Counted from the first letter of the stretch, positions 15,898 through 24,172 are shown. The stretch: DNA of 64,000 nt from UBA6055 sp965203755 (GCA_965203755.1 OZ241910.1:806001-870000); one strand, 5' to 3'. The notes: generated by a model from the sequence alone, not told the origin. Translations and numbers: made by a program.

Positions 15898-17339
15898 TGC
15901 CGACTGCCGTTTCCATTAACCCGATCATTTTCAACGGTTTCCAGCGCCAGTGAATGTAGTTCGGCAACCGCCGGCGCCAAATCCGACTCGGCTATAATAA
16001 AGGAAATGCTGCATTCGGAAGACCCCTGGGCAATCGCCAGAACATTGATGCCATGCCGCCCCAACAGCGAGAAGACGCGCCCGGCAACCCCGGGCGTGCC
16101 GCGCATCCCGGCGCCGACCACTGTAATAATGACAATATCGCTCAAGACATCCACCCCGTCAACGTCTCGCTGATGGATTTCCGGCTGGAGTTCCTGCTCG
16201 ACCGCCGCTTTGACGCGTTCCGCAATCGGATCGACGACCGTGAAGCAAAAACTCTGTTCGGAGGACGACTGCGAAATCATCAGGATGTTCGCGCCCACAT
16301 TGGCGCTTGCCAGGAAGGTCCGCCCGGCGATGCCCGGCACCCCCAGCATGCCCCGGCCGCGCACCGTCAGCATACTGACGTCCCTGATGCTGGTAATGGC
16401 TTTGATGACCGTCTCACTGGCTTGCATGCGGGCGCCCACCAGAGTCCCGCTGTGAGAGGGATTGAAGGTATTGCGGACGCGCAGCGGGATCTGACGGTTG
16501 ATGATGGGCTGCACCGTCTTTGGATGCAGCACCTTGGCGCCATAATAGGCAAGTTCCCCGATTTCCTGATACGACACATAAGGCAGCACCCGCGCGCGGC
16601 GGTCAAGCTGGGGGTCGGTTGTCATCACACCATCGACATCCGTCCAAATAAACAACTCGTCGCTGGCAAGGCAAGCCGCGAAGACAGCGGCGGCGAAATC
16701 ACTGCCGCCGCGCCCCAGCGTCGTGACAGTCCCATCAGCCGTCGCGCCAAGAAAGCCGGTGATCACAGGCGTAATGCCGGCTTCCATGTCCGGCGCCAAG
16801 TCAGCGGCGATCCGCGCCGCCGTCTCATCCCAAAGCGGTTCGGCAGCCTGAAAATTAGCGTCGGTGATGATGAAACCGGTCGAATCATACTGGCTGGCAT
16901 GGATGCCTTCGGCTTGCATCACCGCGGCAATCACCCGACTGATGAGCCGTTCACCGAATGACACAGCCGCATCCTGGATGCGCGGGGTGGCTTCGCCCAA
17001 GATATGGACTGCCTGGCAAAGATCGATGTGCGCCGCCAGCAGTTGATCCACTTCCCGCCGAATCGCATCGCGCCCATCTTCCGATTCAATCAACTCCTGA
17101 ATAACCGCTTCATGCCGGTCTCGAATGTCCTGGTTAATAGCCGCATACGTCTGCCGGTCGGCGGCGGCGGCGGCTTTGGCGGCTTTCAGCAGCAGGTCGG
17201 TGACGCCAGCCATAGCCGAGACCACCAGCGCCAGTTGGCAGCCTTGAGCGATATAATCCTTGGCGATGTCCACCACCTGCCGAACCGCCTCGGGCGACCC
17301 GACCGATGTGCCGCCGAATTTCATCGTCAACTTTGTCAT
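15894..17339 (-). CDS. lysC: Aspartate kinase (aspartokinase) with regulatory ACT domains
   Basis: Phosphorylates aspartate, the first step towards Lys, Thr and Met. About 481 residues: the kinase domain begins K-F-G-G-T-S-V-G and contains V-S-A-M-A-G-V-T, S-F-G-E-R and G-R-G-G-S-D, followed by D-V-D-G-V-M-T-T-D-P; two ACT domains follow (V-S-M-L-T-V-R-G and V-G-A-G-M-R-G-T-P-G-V-A), the allosteric part. The start is set at ATG 17339, which has GGGAG eight bases upstream; an ATG at 17345 overlaps that site. A leader peptide, a terminator and a strong promoter lie upstream, so expression is probably controlled by attenuation as well as by feedback. Confidence 0.96.
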   Translation of the reverse strand: MTKLTMKFGGTSVGSPEAVRQVVDIAKDYIAQGCQLALVVSAMAGVTDLLLKAAKAAAAADRQTYAAINQDIRDRHEAVIQELIESEDGRDAIRREVDQLLAAHIDLCQAVHILGEATPRIQDAAVSFGERLISRVIAAVMQAEGIHASQYDSTGFIITDANFQAAEPLWDETAARIAADLAPDMEAGITPVITGFLGATADGTVTTLGRGGSDFAAAVFAACLASDELFIWTDVDGVMTTDPQLDRRARVLPYVSYQEIGELAYYGAKVLHPKTVQPIINRQIPLRVRNTFNPSHSGTLVGARMQASETVIKAITSIRDVSMLTVRGRGMLGVPGIAGRTFLASANVGANILMISQSSSEQSFCFTVVDPIAERVKAAVEQELQPEIHQRDVDGVDVLSDIVIITVVGAGMRGTPGVAGRVFSLLGRHGINVLAIAQGSSECSISFIIAESDLAPAVAELHSLALETVENDRVNGNGSRH

Positions 17340-17368
17340 TCGCATCTCTCCCGCAGGCTGTCAAGCAA

Positions 17369-17400
17369 TAAAAAAGGCGCATGGAGGTTTTCCATACGCC
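17369..17400 (-). terminator. Intrinsic terminator in the lysC leader (attenuator)
   Basis: On the minus strand GGCGTATGGA pairs with TCCATGCGCC (10 bp, one G-T), loop AAACC, then TTTTTTAT. It sits only 30 bases before the lysC start and after the leader peptide, the position of an attenuator, not of an end-of-operon terminator. Confidence 0.85.
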
Positions 17401-17445
17401 TGTCTGCCGCTTATTTCCGTCTGCTTACAGCAAGCCAAAACCTCC
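17383..17445 (-). promoter_or_regulatory. Antiterminator pairing in the lysC leader
   Basis: GGAGGTTTT (17437-17445, inside the last codons of the leader peptide) is perfectly complementary over nine bases to AAAACCTCC (17383-17391), which forms the loop and part of both arms of the terminator. The two structures cannot coexist. A ribosome stalled upstream in the leader would leave the antiterminator free to form; one reaching the leader stop would cover it and let the terminator form. Confidence 0.75.
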
Positions 17446-17514
17446 ACCGCGAGCCCTCCCGGGCATCATAGTCAGGGTCATCATCGCGGCGCTGGCGGCA
17501 GTCAGGTTAAACAT
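17425..17514 (-). CDS. Leader peptide of lysC, 29 residues
   Basis: ATG at 17514, TAA at 17425-17427. The peptide begins M-F-N-L-T, contains an M-M-T-L-T-M-M run (four Met and two Thr in seven codons) and ends G-G-G-F-G-L-L. Met and Thr are end products of the pathway that aspartokinase opens, as expected for a control peptide read by ribosome stalling. It lies between a TTGACA/TAAAGT promoter and the attenuator hairpin. Its ribosome site is weak (GAG nine bases upstream). Too short for similarity searches, so the case rests on position, codon content and the overlapping antiterminator. Confidence 0.7.
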   Translation of the reverse strand: MFNLTAASAAMMTLTMMPGRARGGGFGLL

Positions 17515-17545
17515 GATGATCGCTCATTCATCAAATCGCGCGCTT

Positions 17546-17574
17546 ACTTTAACGTTTCCATCCCGCCCTGTCAA
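17546..17574 (-). promoter_or_regulatory. Promoter of the lysC leader transcript
   Basis: Minus-strand TTGACA (17569-17574), 17-base spacer, TAAAGT (17546-17551). Predicted start near 17539, about 25 bases before the leader ATG. Confidence 0.75.
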
Positions 17575-17664
17575 GGAAGATTCGGCGGAATGGCGCAAGT
17601 CCTGGCAGAAAGAACCATCGCCGCTTATGACATCCATCAGGTCGTTTGCGCTTGTCCAGCTTTA

Positions 17665-17673
17665 TGTTAAAAT
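17665..17673 (+). promoter_or_regulatory. Extended -10 promoter of the 17710-19907 operon
   Basis: TGTTAAAAT (TG-N-TAAAAT) 36 bases before the GTG start. Confidence 0.5.
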
Positions 17674-17709
17674 CCAGCTATAACTGTCAAATGAGGCGCC
17701 GAAGCGAAC

Positions 17710-18633
17710 GTGTCGAAGCCCAGCAGCCCAGCAGCCGGCAAACCATCCCTGTTCCTGCGGTCGAGCAGACGAACTGCTGTTCTGCTCATCCTGATGCTTG
17801 TCCTGCTGGGCGCAAACCGGCTGTATGCCGCCATCGCCGAGCGCGAAATCCTGCTTGACGGCGCCGGCGGCGAATTGCTCTATGCGGCGGCATTTGATGG
17901 ATTCACCGACGAATGGGATGTATATCAAGGACAGCAGAGCGCGAAAATCCTTGAGGGCCGCCTTGAGCTTGGCATCAGCGCCGCCCATACCGCCGGCTGG
18001 TCAGCCGCCCTTCCCCGTTTTGCGGATTTTGACATCACGGTACAGGCGACCGCCCTGGCCGGTCCGGTGGACAATGCCTTTGGCATCGTTTTTCGCATGC
18101 ACGGCATTGATGAAGGGCTGTGCCGGCTGCCCGCCGTCATTCTCTGCGGCATCGACCGTTACCTGCCGCTGGCCGGCGCCGCCATTCGACAAATGACCGA
18201 CCGCGGCAGCCCCGCCAGCTATTACGCCTTTTTCATTAGCAGCGACGGCTATTATTCGGTCTGGAAAACTGAAGCCGGCATCCGGCGCAAACTTAGCGCC
18301 TGGATAGCCGCGCCGATGGTGAAGCCGGGCTTGGGTTCGCAAAATGCCATTCGCGTGATTGGACGCGGCTCGAGTTTTCAGTTTTTCATTAACGGCGAGC
18401 AGGCGATGCTGTGCATTCCCGATGACCCCAAAGCCATCAGCACCTATGCCAATGGCGAATGTATCGAAGGGACGATGCAGCCGATCTTGCATGACGATTC
18501 GATGGCGACCGGCCGGCTTGGCCTCATCGCGCAAGCCACACAAACCGGCGGCGGTGGCGTCGTCGTTCAATTTGACAATGTGATTGTCTTCAGCCCCGCC
18601 GACAATCCGCCAGACGAGGAATCGAGAGCATGA
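17710..18633 (+). CDS. Membrane-anchored secreted protein with LamG/3-keto-disaccharide-hydrolase-like fold (tentative)
   Basis: 307 residues from a GTG start. Residues about 17-42 are a basic-flanked hydrophobic signal anchor (RRTAVLLILMLVLLGANRLYA). The exported part contains F-D-G-F-T-D-E-W-D-V-Y, I-L-E-G-R-L-E-L, G-I-V-F-R-M, Y-Y-A-F-F-I-S-S-D-G-Y-Y-S-V-W, F-F-I-N-G-E and a final V-V-Q-F-D-N-V-I-V. This alternation is typical of concanavalin-like jelly rolls (DUF1080-type) common in Chloroflexota. Function unknown. It overlaps mtaB by four bases, so the two are co-transcribed, although no functional link is obvious. Confidence 0.8.
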   Translation: MSKPSSPAAGKPSLFLRSSRRTAVLLILMLVLLGANRLYAAIAEREILLDGAGGELLYAAAFDGFTDEWDVYQGQQSAKILEGRLELGISAAHTAGWSAALPRFADFDITVQATALAGPVDNAFGIVFRMHGIDEGLCRLPAVILCGIDRYLPLAGAAIRQMTDRGSPASYYAFFISSDGYYSVWKTEAGIRRKLSAWIAAPMVKPGLGSQNAIRVIGRGSSFQFFINGEQAMLCIPDDPKAISTYANGECIEGTMQPILHDDSMATGRLGLIAQATQTGGGGVVVQFDNVIVFSPADNPPDEESRA

Positions 18634-19907
18634 AAGTTCACCTGCGGATGGTCGGATGCCGCCTCAATCAAAGCGAGATTGATACGATGGCGCGGCAGTT
18701 TGAGGCTTTGGGACACGAGATTGTCCATTCAGCCGAAGAAGCCGATCAATTCATACTCAATACCTGCGCGGTGACAAACGAAGCCGCCAAGACCAGCCGC
18801 AAGCTGATCCGTGATTTTCACCGCCTGAATCCGGCCGGCGAAACCACAGTCACCGGCTGTTATGCCCAGCTTGCTCCACAAGCCCTGCGGCCGCTGCCCG
18901 GCGTTCGTCGGGTGATCGATAACGGCGGCAAAGAACAGCTGGTATCCCAAATCACGGGCGAAACCATCGAGATTTATGACAGCGAGCCGCTGGAACGGCA
19001 AACCGCGCCGGGAACATTAGGGAAAACCCGCGCCTTTGTCAAAGTCCAAGATGGCTGTGACAATGCCTGTGCCTTCTGTGTGACCACCCTCGCCCGCGGT
19101 AAAGGGCGAAGCCGCGCCATCAGCGACGTCGTGCGCGAGGTCAGCGCGCTCGGCCAAAGCGGCTATCAGGAAATCGTGCTGACCGGCGTTCATCTGGGAA
19201 GCTATGGCTATGACTTGGGCAAGCGCAATGGGCTGATTCATCTGGTTGATGCCTTGCTGAAAGACAGTGACATCCCGCGCATTCGTCTGTCTTCGCTGGA
19301 GCCTTGGGACCTTGCCGCCGATTTCTTTAACTTGTGGGACAGCCCCCGCCTTTGCCGTCATCTGCATTTGCCCTTGCAAAGCGGCTGCGATGCAACGCTC
19401 AAGCGGATGCGCCGCCGCACCAGCCAGCGCGCCTTCCGCCGCCTGGTCGATGCCGCCCGCGCGAAAATTCCGCAGCTGCGGATTACAACCGATGTCATCG
19501 TCGGATTCCCCGGCGAAACCGAACAGGAGTTCGCCGCCTCCGAAGCCTTTATTCGAGACATGGACTTCGCCGGCTTGCATGTTTTTCGCTACAGCCTGCG
19601 CCCAGGCACACCCGCCAGCCGCATGAGAAACCAGGTCAGCGCCCAAGTCAAAAAAGCGCGCAGCGCCAAACTGCTGGCATTATCCAACGCGATGGAGACG
19701 GCATTCGCGGCGACCCTCAAAGGCACTAAGCAGTCAGTCCTGTGGGAACAAATCAGCGGCGCGGCGCCGGATGGCTGCATTTATGCCGGCTACAGCGATA
19801 ATTATATGCGCGTCAAAACCGTGCATCAGCGCGATCTGACCAATCTCATCACCGACGCGCAGCTTGGCGATTATGCCAATGGCGCGATTCATGGTACAGT
19901 TATCTAG
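18630..19907 (+). CDS. mtaB: tRNA (N6-threonylcarbamoyladenosine(37)-C2)-methylthiotransferase
   Basis: 425 residues. The N-terminal UPF0004 domain supplies three cluster-binding Cys (M-V-G-C, N-T-C-A-V-T, G-C-Y-A-Q); the radical-SAM cluster motif is C143-x3-C147-x2-C150 in G-C-D-N-A-C-A-F-C-V; H-L-P-L-Q-S-G-C and V-G-F-P-G-E-T-E follow, and a C-terminal TRAM-like segment ends the protein. The C-A-F-C-V-T-T-L-A-R-G-K stretch separates MtaB from MiaB and RimO. It converts t6A37 to ms2t6A37 in tRNAs reading ANN codons, including tRNA-Lys. Confidence 0.92.
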   Translation: MKVHLRMVGCRLNQSEIDTMARQFEALGHEIVHSAEEADQFILNTCAVTNEAAKTSRKLIRDFHRLNPAGETTVTGCYAQLAPQALRPLPGVRRVIDNGGKEQLVSQITGETIEIYDSEPLERQTAPGTLGKTRAFVKVQDGCDNACAFCVTTLARGKGRSRAISDVVREVSALGQSGYQEIVLTGVHLGSYGYDLGKRNGLIHLVDALLKDSDIPRIRLSSLEPWDLAADFFNLWDSPRLCRHLHLPLQSGCDATLKRMRRRTSQRAFRRLVDAARAKIPQLRITTDVIVGFPGETEQEFAASEAFIRDMDFAGLHVFRYSLRPGTPASRMRNQVSAQVKKARSAKLLALSNAMETAFAATLKGTKQSVLWEQISGAAPDGCIYAGYSDNYMRVKTVHQRDLTNLITDAQLGDYANGAIHGTVI

Positions 19908-19930
19908 CATAAAACGCATCATACCAAGAT

Positions 19931-19953
19931 CAATGGGGCTGCTTTGCCCATTG
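19931..19953 (+). other. Hairpin before the small membrane-protein gene
   Basis: CAATGGG / CCCATTG, perfect 7-bp stem, nine-base loop, ending ten bases before the AAAGGAG ribosome site of the next gene. No T-run, so not a standard terminator. Confidence 0.5.
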
Positions 19954-19975
19954 AATTGATCGAAAGGAGCCGGAT

Positions 19976-20134
19976 ATGGAAATCATTATCGCCGGGGTCG
20001 TGATTGGCGCTTTTGTTGTCTTCGTCCTTCCCGCCATTATCAGCGCATTGGCTATCGTGGGAGCTTTATTGATGGTCGGGGCTTGCATCATCACCGTGGT
20101 CCTCGCCGTCTTGAGTCTGGCGGGCGGCGGATAG
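19976..20134 (+). CDS. Small two-helix membrane protein, 52 residues
   Basis: Clear gene despite its size: ATG at 19976 with an ideal AAAGGAG site, uninterrupted codons, stop TAG at 20132-20134. The translation is almost wholly hydrophobic: M-E-I-I-I-A-G-V-V-I-G-A-F-V-V-F-V-L, a Pro-Ala turn, then a second helix to L-S-L-A-G-G-G. Two membrane spans with hardly any loops and only one acidic residue (Glu2). Unknown family; small proteins of this build act as membrane-complex subunits or regulators, or as toxins, and the sequence does not decide. Confidence 0.7.
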   Translation: MEIIIAGVVIGAFVVFVLPAIISALAIVGALLMVGACIITVVLAVLSLAGGG

Positions 20135-20227
20135 CGCCGACGAACCGGCCGTCTTGGAATAGACATTGTTTTCTCCTGACTGTAAAATAATAACCAGTCG
20201 CAAGAGACGCACCCAAGAAGGGCCGCC

Positions 20228-20674
20228 ATGAAGAATCTGAAAATCGAACTGCAAACGGCGCTCAAAGACGCCATGAAAGCCGGCGACAAAGACCGCCGCA
20301 ATGCCATCCGCCTGCTGCAAAGCGCCATCAAGCAGGTCGAAATCGACAGTCGAAACGAACTCGATAACGCCGCCGTGATGAAAATTTTGCAGAAAGAAGC
20401 CAAGAAACGCCGTGAGGCCATTGACGAACTTGAGGCCGCCGGCCGCCGCGGTGATGCCGACAGCGAGCGGTTTGAACTGGCCGTCATCGAAGACTTCCTG
20501 CCGCGCCAGCTGACCGCCGCCGAATTGAAGCCCATCGTCCAGGCGGCAATCGTTGAGACTGGCGCAACCTCAATGAAGCAAATGGGACAAATTATGAAAA
20601 TGGTCATGCCAAAAGTGAACGGGCTTGCCGATGGCAAACAAGTCAATGCCATTGTCAGGGAACTCCTGGGCTAA
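20228..20674 (+). CDS. yqeY: GatB/YqeY domain-containing protein
   Basis: 148 residues, the standard length for free-standing YqeY. The helical N-terminal part (L-K-D-A-M-K-A-G-D-K; R-L-L-Q-S-A-I-K) and the C-terminal M-G-x-I-M-K-M-V-M-P-K-V-N-G-L-A-D-G are diagnostic. The domain is shared with the tail of GatB, the amidotransferase subunit that binds tRNA; the role of the free form is unclear. It stands four bases before the pgpH-like gene and starts the pgpH-ybeY-dgkA cluster. Confidence 0.92.
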   Translation: MKNLKIELQTALKDAMKAGDKDRRNAIRLLQSAIKQVEIDSRNELDNAAVMKILQKEAKKRREAIDELEAAGRRGDADSERFELAVIEDFLPRQLTAAELKPIVQAAIVETGATSMKQMGQIMKMVMPKVNGLADGKQVNAIVRELLG

Positions 20675-20678
20675 ACTC

Positions 20679-23138
20679 ATGTTCACCCGCTTCACAGAAT
20701 CGCTCGCAGAGCGCTTTGATATTGAACCAGAGCGCGCGTTGAAGGCCCTCCGGCGCAGTTTCATCCTGACATTCGCCATCCTGTTCGCGCTGGGCTGTAC
20801 GGTGATCGTCGGCTTTGATGATATTTTTACCGGGTTTAACAGCGCCGCCAATTTAAGCATTGGTTCTGTGCCTTCGGAAGATATCATCGCCCGCGAAGAA
20901 GGCTCCTTTGTCAGTGAAATCCTGACCCGCCAGGAGCGCGAGCAGGCTTTGGCGCAGGTGCCGACAGTGTTCGACCCGCCCGACCCCAACGTCGCCCGTC
21001 AGCAGCGCGAACTAACAGAAAAAATCCTTGAGTTTATCGACAATGTGCGCGCCGACCCGTATGCCTCGCTTGAACAGCAAATCTCGGATATCAACCAGAT
21101 TACCTCGCTCGTTCTGGACGAGGACGAAGATGCGAACATGATCGTTGCCATCCTGCAGCTGCCCGAAGACAGCTGGCTGCTGGTACGCAACGAAATCATT
21201 TCGGTTCTGGAGCGCGTCATGCGCGATTCAATCCGTGACGCCGACCTGGAAAACGTGCGCGAACAGCTGCCCACGCAGGTGGGCTTGCGCCTGACCCCTC
21301 AAGAAAGCCAAATCGTCGCCGTGATCACCGGCGATGTCATCCGGGCGAATACGTTTGAGAATCCAGAGCAAACCGCCATCGACCGCGAAGAAGCCCTTAG
21401 CGGCATTGCCAACCAGCAGCGGCAGTATATTGTCGGCCAGATTGTCGCGCCGGCGAACCAGCCTATCGACAGCCTGTCATTTGAGGCTTTGCAGAAACTA
21501 GGGCTGCTTGCCCAAACCAGCAACCGCGGCTTGAGGATTCTGCGCGCCTTCCTCGCCAGCGCCCTGGTCATGGTTTTGATGGGTTTGTACATCATCCGCT
21601 TTGAGCCAAAACTGTTTTATGCCGATACCAAAACCATCATACTCATCGCCGTGCTGTTTTTAATCGCCCTGTCCATTGTGCAGACGTTCGGCGCTTCCAA
21701 TATCTACCTCATGCCGGCGGCCGCGCTGGGCATCCTTTACGTGGCCATCAGCACGCCAAACTTCGCTGTCATCGGCGCTTTGGGCTTCGCTTTTCTCGGC
21801 GGCCTGCTGGGGCGCAGTCCGTCGCTGGAGATCGCCAGCTTGATCGCCGCCGGCAATATCAGCGCGATTCTGACCCTGCGTAACGCCGGCCGGCTGAACA
21901 ATTATTTTATCTCCGGCTCGATTGTTGGCATCACCAACGTTGCGGTCGTGGCGATATTCGCCCTGCTGATTGATATTGAAGCGCCGGATTTAACCAATAT
22001 GCTGCAAGCGTTCTTTAATGGGATTGTGATTGTGCCGACGACGGCATTCGCCGGCATGTATGCGCTGACGGTGCTGCTCAACCTGCCGACCCCCTTCAAA
22101 CTGATTGACCTAAGCCAGCCCAGCAAACCCCTGTTGCAGCGATTGCTGCGCGAAGCGCCGGGCACCTATCAGCATTCGCTTCAGGTTGCCAATCTCGCTG
22201 AACAGGCTGCCGAAGCGATTGGCGCCGATACCCAAATGACGCACGTCGCCGCGCTGTACCATGATGTTGGCAAAATCAGCAATCCCTTCTTTTATACCGA
22301 AAACCAGCAGCATATCCACAATCCCCACGACGCGCTGAATGACCCTTATCGAAGCGCCGACATCATTATCAACCATGTGCTGGAAGGCGACTTGATCGCC
22401 AAAAAATATAACTTGCCCAACCGCATACGAGAGTTCGTGCGCGAACATCATGGCACGACGCAGGTTTACGTCTTCTTCCAGCGCGCGCTTGAGGCCGCCG
22501 GCAGTGAAGACGCGGTCGATTCTAGTGACTTTTCCTATCCTGGGCCCATCCCGCAGAGCCGCGAGACCGCCATTCTGATGATGGCCGACAGCTGCGAATC
22601 AGCCATTCGCGCCGTCAAGCCGCAGAGCAATCAGGAAATTATTGAGCTTGTCGGCGGCATCATTGAAGATAAACGCCGCGCCGGCCAGCTGGATGCCTCC
22701 AACCTGACGCTCAACGACCTAAGCAAAATCGAAGAGACTTTTATTGATATCTTCAAAGGTTTGTTCCATCCGCGGATTGATTATGCCAAAGCCGCCAAGT
22801 CCCGCTTCCCAAGTCCAAAACACAGCCCATCGCCGGGCAAAGCCGTATTAAAGGCGCCGGCGCTGCGGATTAAGGCGGACAAAGCGGAAAAAGTCCAAAA
22901 TGGCGAAGCGGCGCCATCCAAGCCGGCGCCGGAACATCCACGGCTGAAACCAGCCCGCGCGGCGAACTCGAACAGCAGGCAAGTTAAGCCCGGCGCGGCT
23001 CACAAAATGGACGCCGGCATGATAGAGGATGAAGAGCCTCTGCTGGAGGTGCCGCCTCTGCCCAAACGCAATGGATCAAAAACCGCGCACGAGCCGCAAA
23101 CCGCCGTCAGCCCCAAGGAGCCGGATACAACATCGTGA
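20679..23138 (+). CDS. 7TM-HD membrane phosphohydrolase, PgpH family (c-di-AMP phosphodiesterase type)
   Basis: 819 residues. One N-terminal membrane helix (about 25-45), a large extracytoplasmic 7TMR-HDED domain (about 60-290) with E-E-G and V-x-R-Q-E sequences, seven membrane helices (about 300-490), then a cytoplasmic HD domain with H-S-L-Q-V-A-N-L, the defining H-D in A-A-L-Y-H-D-V-G-K and R-E-H-H-G-T. That order is PgpH, which cleaves cyclic di-AMP to pApA. A Lys/Pro/Ala-rich tail of about 100 residues is extra. Start at ATG 20679, four bases after yqeY. The gene overlaps ybeY by four bases, as in many Gram-positives and Chloroflexota. Confidence 0.93.
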   Translation: MFTRFTESLAERFDIEPERALKALRRSFILTFAILFALGCTVIVGFDDIFTGFNSAANLSIGSVPSEDIIAREEGSFVSEILTRQEREQALAQVPTVFDPPDPNVARQQRELTEKILEFIDNVRADPYASLEQQISDINQITSLVLDEDEDANMIVAILQLPEDSWLLVRNEIISVLERVMRDSIRDADLENVREQLPTQVGLRLTPQESQIVAVITGDVIRANTFENPEQTAIDREEALSGIANQQRQYIVGQIVAPANQPIDSLSFEALQKLGLLAQTSNRGLRILRAFLASALVMVLMGLYIIRFEPKLFYADTKTIILIAVLFLIALSIVQTFGASNIYLMPAAALGILYVAISTPNFAVIGALGFAFLGGLLGRSPSLEIASLIAAGNISAILTLRNAGRLNNYFISGSIVGITNVAVVAIFALLIDIEAPDLTNMLQAFFNGIVIVPTTAFAGMYALTVLLNLPTPFKLIDLSQPSKPLLQRLLREAPGTYQHSLQVANLAEQAAEAIGADTQMTHVAALYHDVGKISNPFFYTENQQHIHNPHDALNDPYRSADIIINHVLEGDLIAKKYNLPNRIREFVREHHGTTQVYVFFQRALEAAGSEDAVDSSDFSYPGPIPQSRETAILMMADSCESAIRAVKPQSNQEIIELVGGIIEDKRRAGQLDASNLTLNDLSKIEETFIDIFKGLFHPRIDYAKAAKSRFPSPKHSPSPGKAVLKAPALRIKADKAEKVQNGEAAPSKPAPEHPRLKPARAANSNSRQVKPGAAHKMDAGMIEDEEPLLEVPPLPKRNGSKTAHEPQTAVSPKEPDTTS

Positions 23139-23659
23139 GCCACTGCATTTATCTGCAAGCCCGGCGGCAGTATCCGCTTGATGTTCCGCGCTTGAAACGA
23201 GCCGCCGCCGCCGTACTTGAACAGCAGCGGCAGCCAGCCGGCAGCTGCCTGACGATTGTCATTGCCTCTAATGACCAAGTGCGGGAACTGAACCTTCAAC
23301 ACCGACAGTTGGATACGTCGACCGATGTCTTGTCTTTTCCGGCGCCGCCGCTGCCGGCCTGTCTGGAGCGCGGCCGGCGCTATCTTGGTGATATCGTCAT
23401 CGCCTACCCATACACAGCCGCGAATGCCGAACAATGCCAAGCCAATCTGGATGATGTCCTTTGTCTGCTGGTTATTCATGCCACCCTGCACCTGCTGGGC
23501 TATGACCATGATTCAGCCGCGGCGCGGCGCGGAATGCGGGCGGCGCAGGCAGAGGCTTTGCACAGCCTGCGAATGGACGCCGGCATCGCGGCCGCTTATG
23601 AAGGGATGAGGGATGATGAAGCCCATCCTGGACGAACTCACCAGCACGGCGCGGGTTAA
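23135..23659 (+). CDS. ybeY: rRNA maturation endoribonuclease YbeY
   Basis: 174 residues from GTG 23135. The metal site H-A-T-L-H-L-L-G-Y-D-H (H-x3-H-x5-H) is intact, preceded by S-T-D-V-L-S-F-P and L-G-D-I-V-I-A. YbeY matures the 16S rRNA 3' end and takes part in ribosome quality control. It overlaps pgpH at the start (GTGA) and the kinase gene at the end by 47 bases, so the three are translationally coupled; the long overlap means its last 16 codons are double coding. Confidence 0.95.
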   Translation: MSHCIYLQARRQYPLDVPRLKRAAAAVLEQQRQPAGSCLTIVIASNDQVRELNLQHRQLDTSTDVLSFPAPPLPACLERGRRYLGDIVIAYPYTAANAEQCQANLDDVLCLLVIHATLHLLGYDHDSAAARRGMRAAQAEALHSLRMDAGIAAAYEGMRDDEAHPGRTHQHGAG

Positions 23660-24062
23660 GCCCGATGAACACAGCCGGCTCACCAGCCCAAATCGCATCA
23701 GGAGTCTGGGATATGCGATTGCCGGCTGCCTGTATATGCTGCGCCGCCAAAAGAATGTCCGCATTCAGGCATTGGCAAGCGCTGCCGTCTTGCTTCTGGC
23801 GCTGTGGCTTGGCATGAGCGCTTTGGAATGGGCGGTGTTAATCCTGACGGTCACTCTGGTATGGGTGGCCGAGTTCATCAATGCCGCCATTGAAGCCGCC
23901 GTCAATCTGGCGACCCTGGACGTTCATCCAATGGCAAAGGTCGCCAAAGATGTCGCCGCGGCCGCCGTGCTGCTGGCGGTTTTGGCATCCGTCCTTATCG
24001 GCTGCCTCGTCTTGGGGCCGCCGCTTCTCGATAAGTGGCGCGGCGCCGCGCTTGGGATGTGA
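23613..24062 (+). CDS. dgkA: Diacylglycerol/undecaprenol kinase, DgkA family
   Basis: 149 residues. An N-terminal amphipathic part of about 35 residues leads into three membrane helices. The family signature E-F-I-N-A-A-I-E-A-A-V-N (E-x-x-N-x-A-I-E) is present, though the usual Asp after A-V is Asn here. It phosphorylates undecaprenol or diacylglycerol at the membrane for wall and lipid recycling. The ATG pair at 23613 has GGGATGAGGG just upstream. An additional N-terminal segment relative to the 120-residue enzymes may be a real extension or reflect a later start at MLRRQKNV. Confidence 0.9.
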   Translation: MMKPILDELTSTARVKPDEHSRLTSPNRIRSLGYAIAGCLYMLRRQKNVRIQALASAAVLLLALWLGMSALEWAVLILTVTLVWVAEFINAAIEAAVNLATLDVHPMAKVAKDVAAAAVLLAVLASVLIGCLVLGPPLLDKWRGAALGM

Positions 24063-24106
24063 CGGCGCGAATTGCACAATCAGCATTAGTGGCGCACAGT
24101 CAAATA

Positions 24107-24115
24107 TGCTATACT
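24107..24115 (+). promoter_or_regulatory. Extended -10 promoter of the 24173 operon
   Basis: TGCTATACT (TG-N-TATACT) in the 110-base gap after the kinase gene. Confidence 0.55.
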
Positions 24116-24172
24116 GTTGACAGCCGGCCCTAGACGCCGACTTATCCATGTTTACGATCCGAGGTGGATATT

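Noticed and set aside
16053..16961. 302-codon plus-strand frame
   Set aside because: Antisense to aspartokinase; composition is unlike a protein and the other strand has the kinase motifs.
17369..17540. Lysine riboswitch upstream of lysC
   Set aside because: The leader is too short and lacks the conserved five-way-junction core; the leader ORF and antiterminator explain it better.
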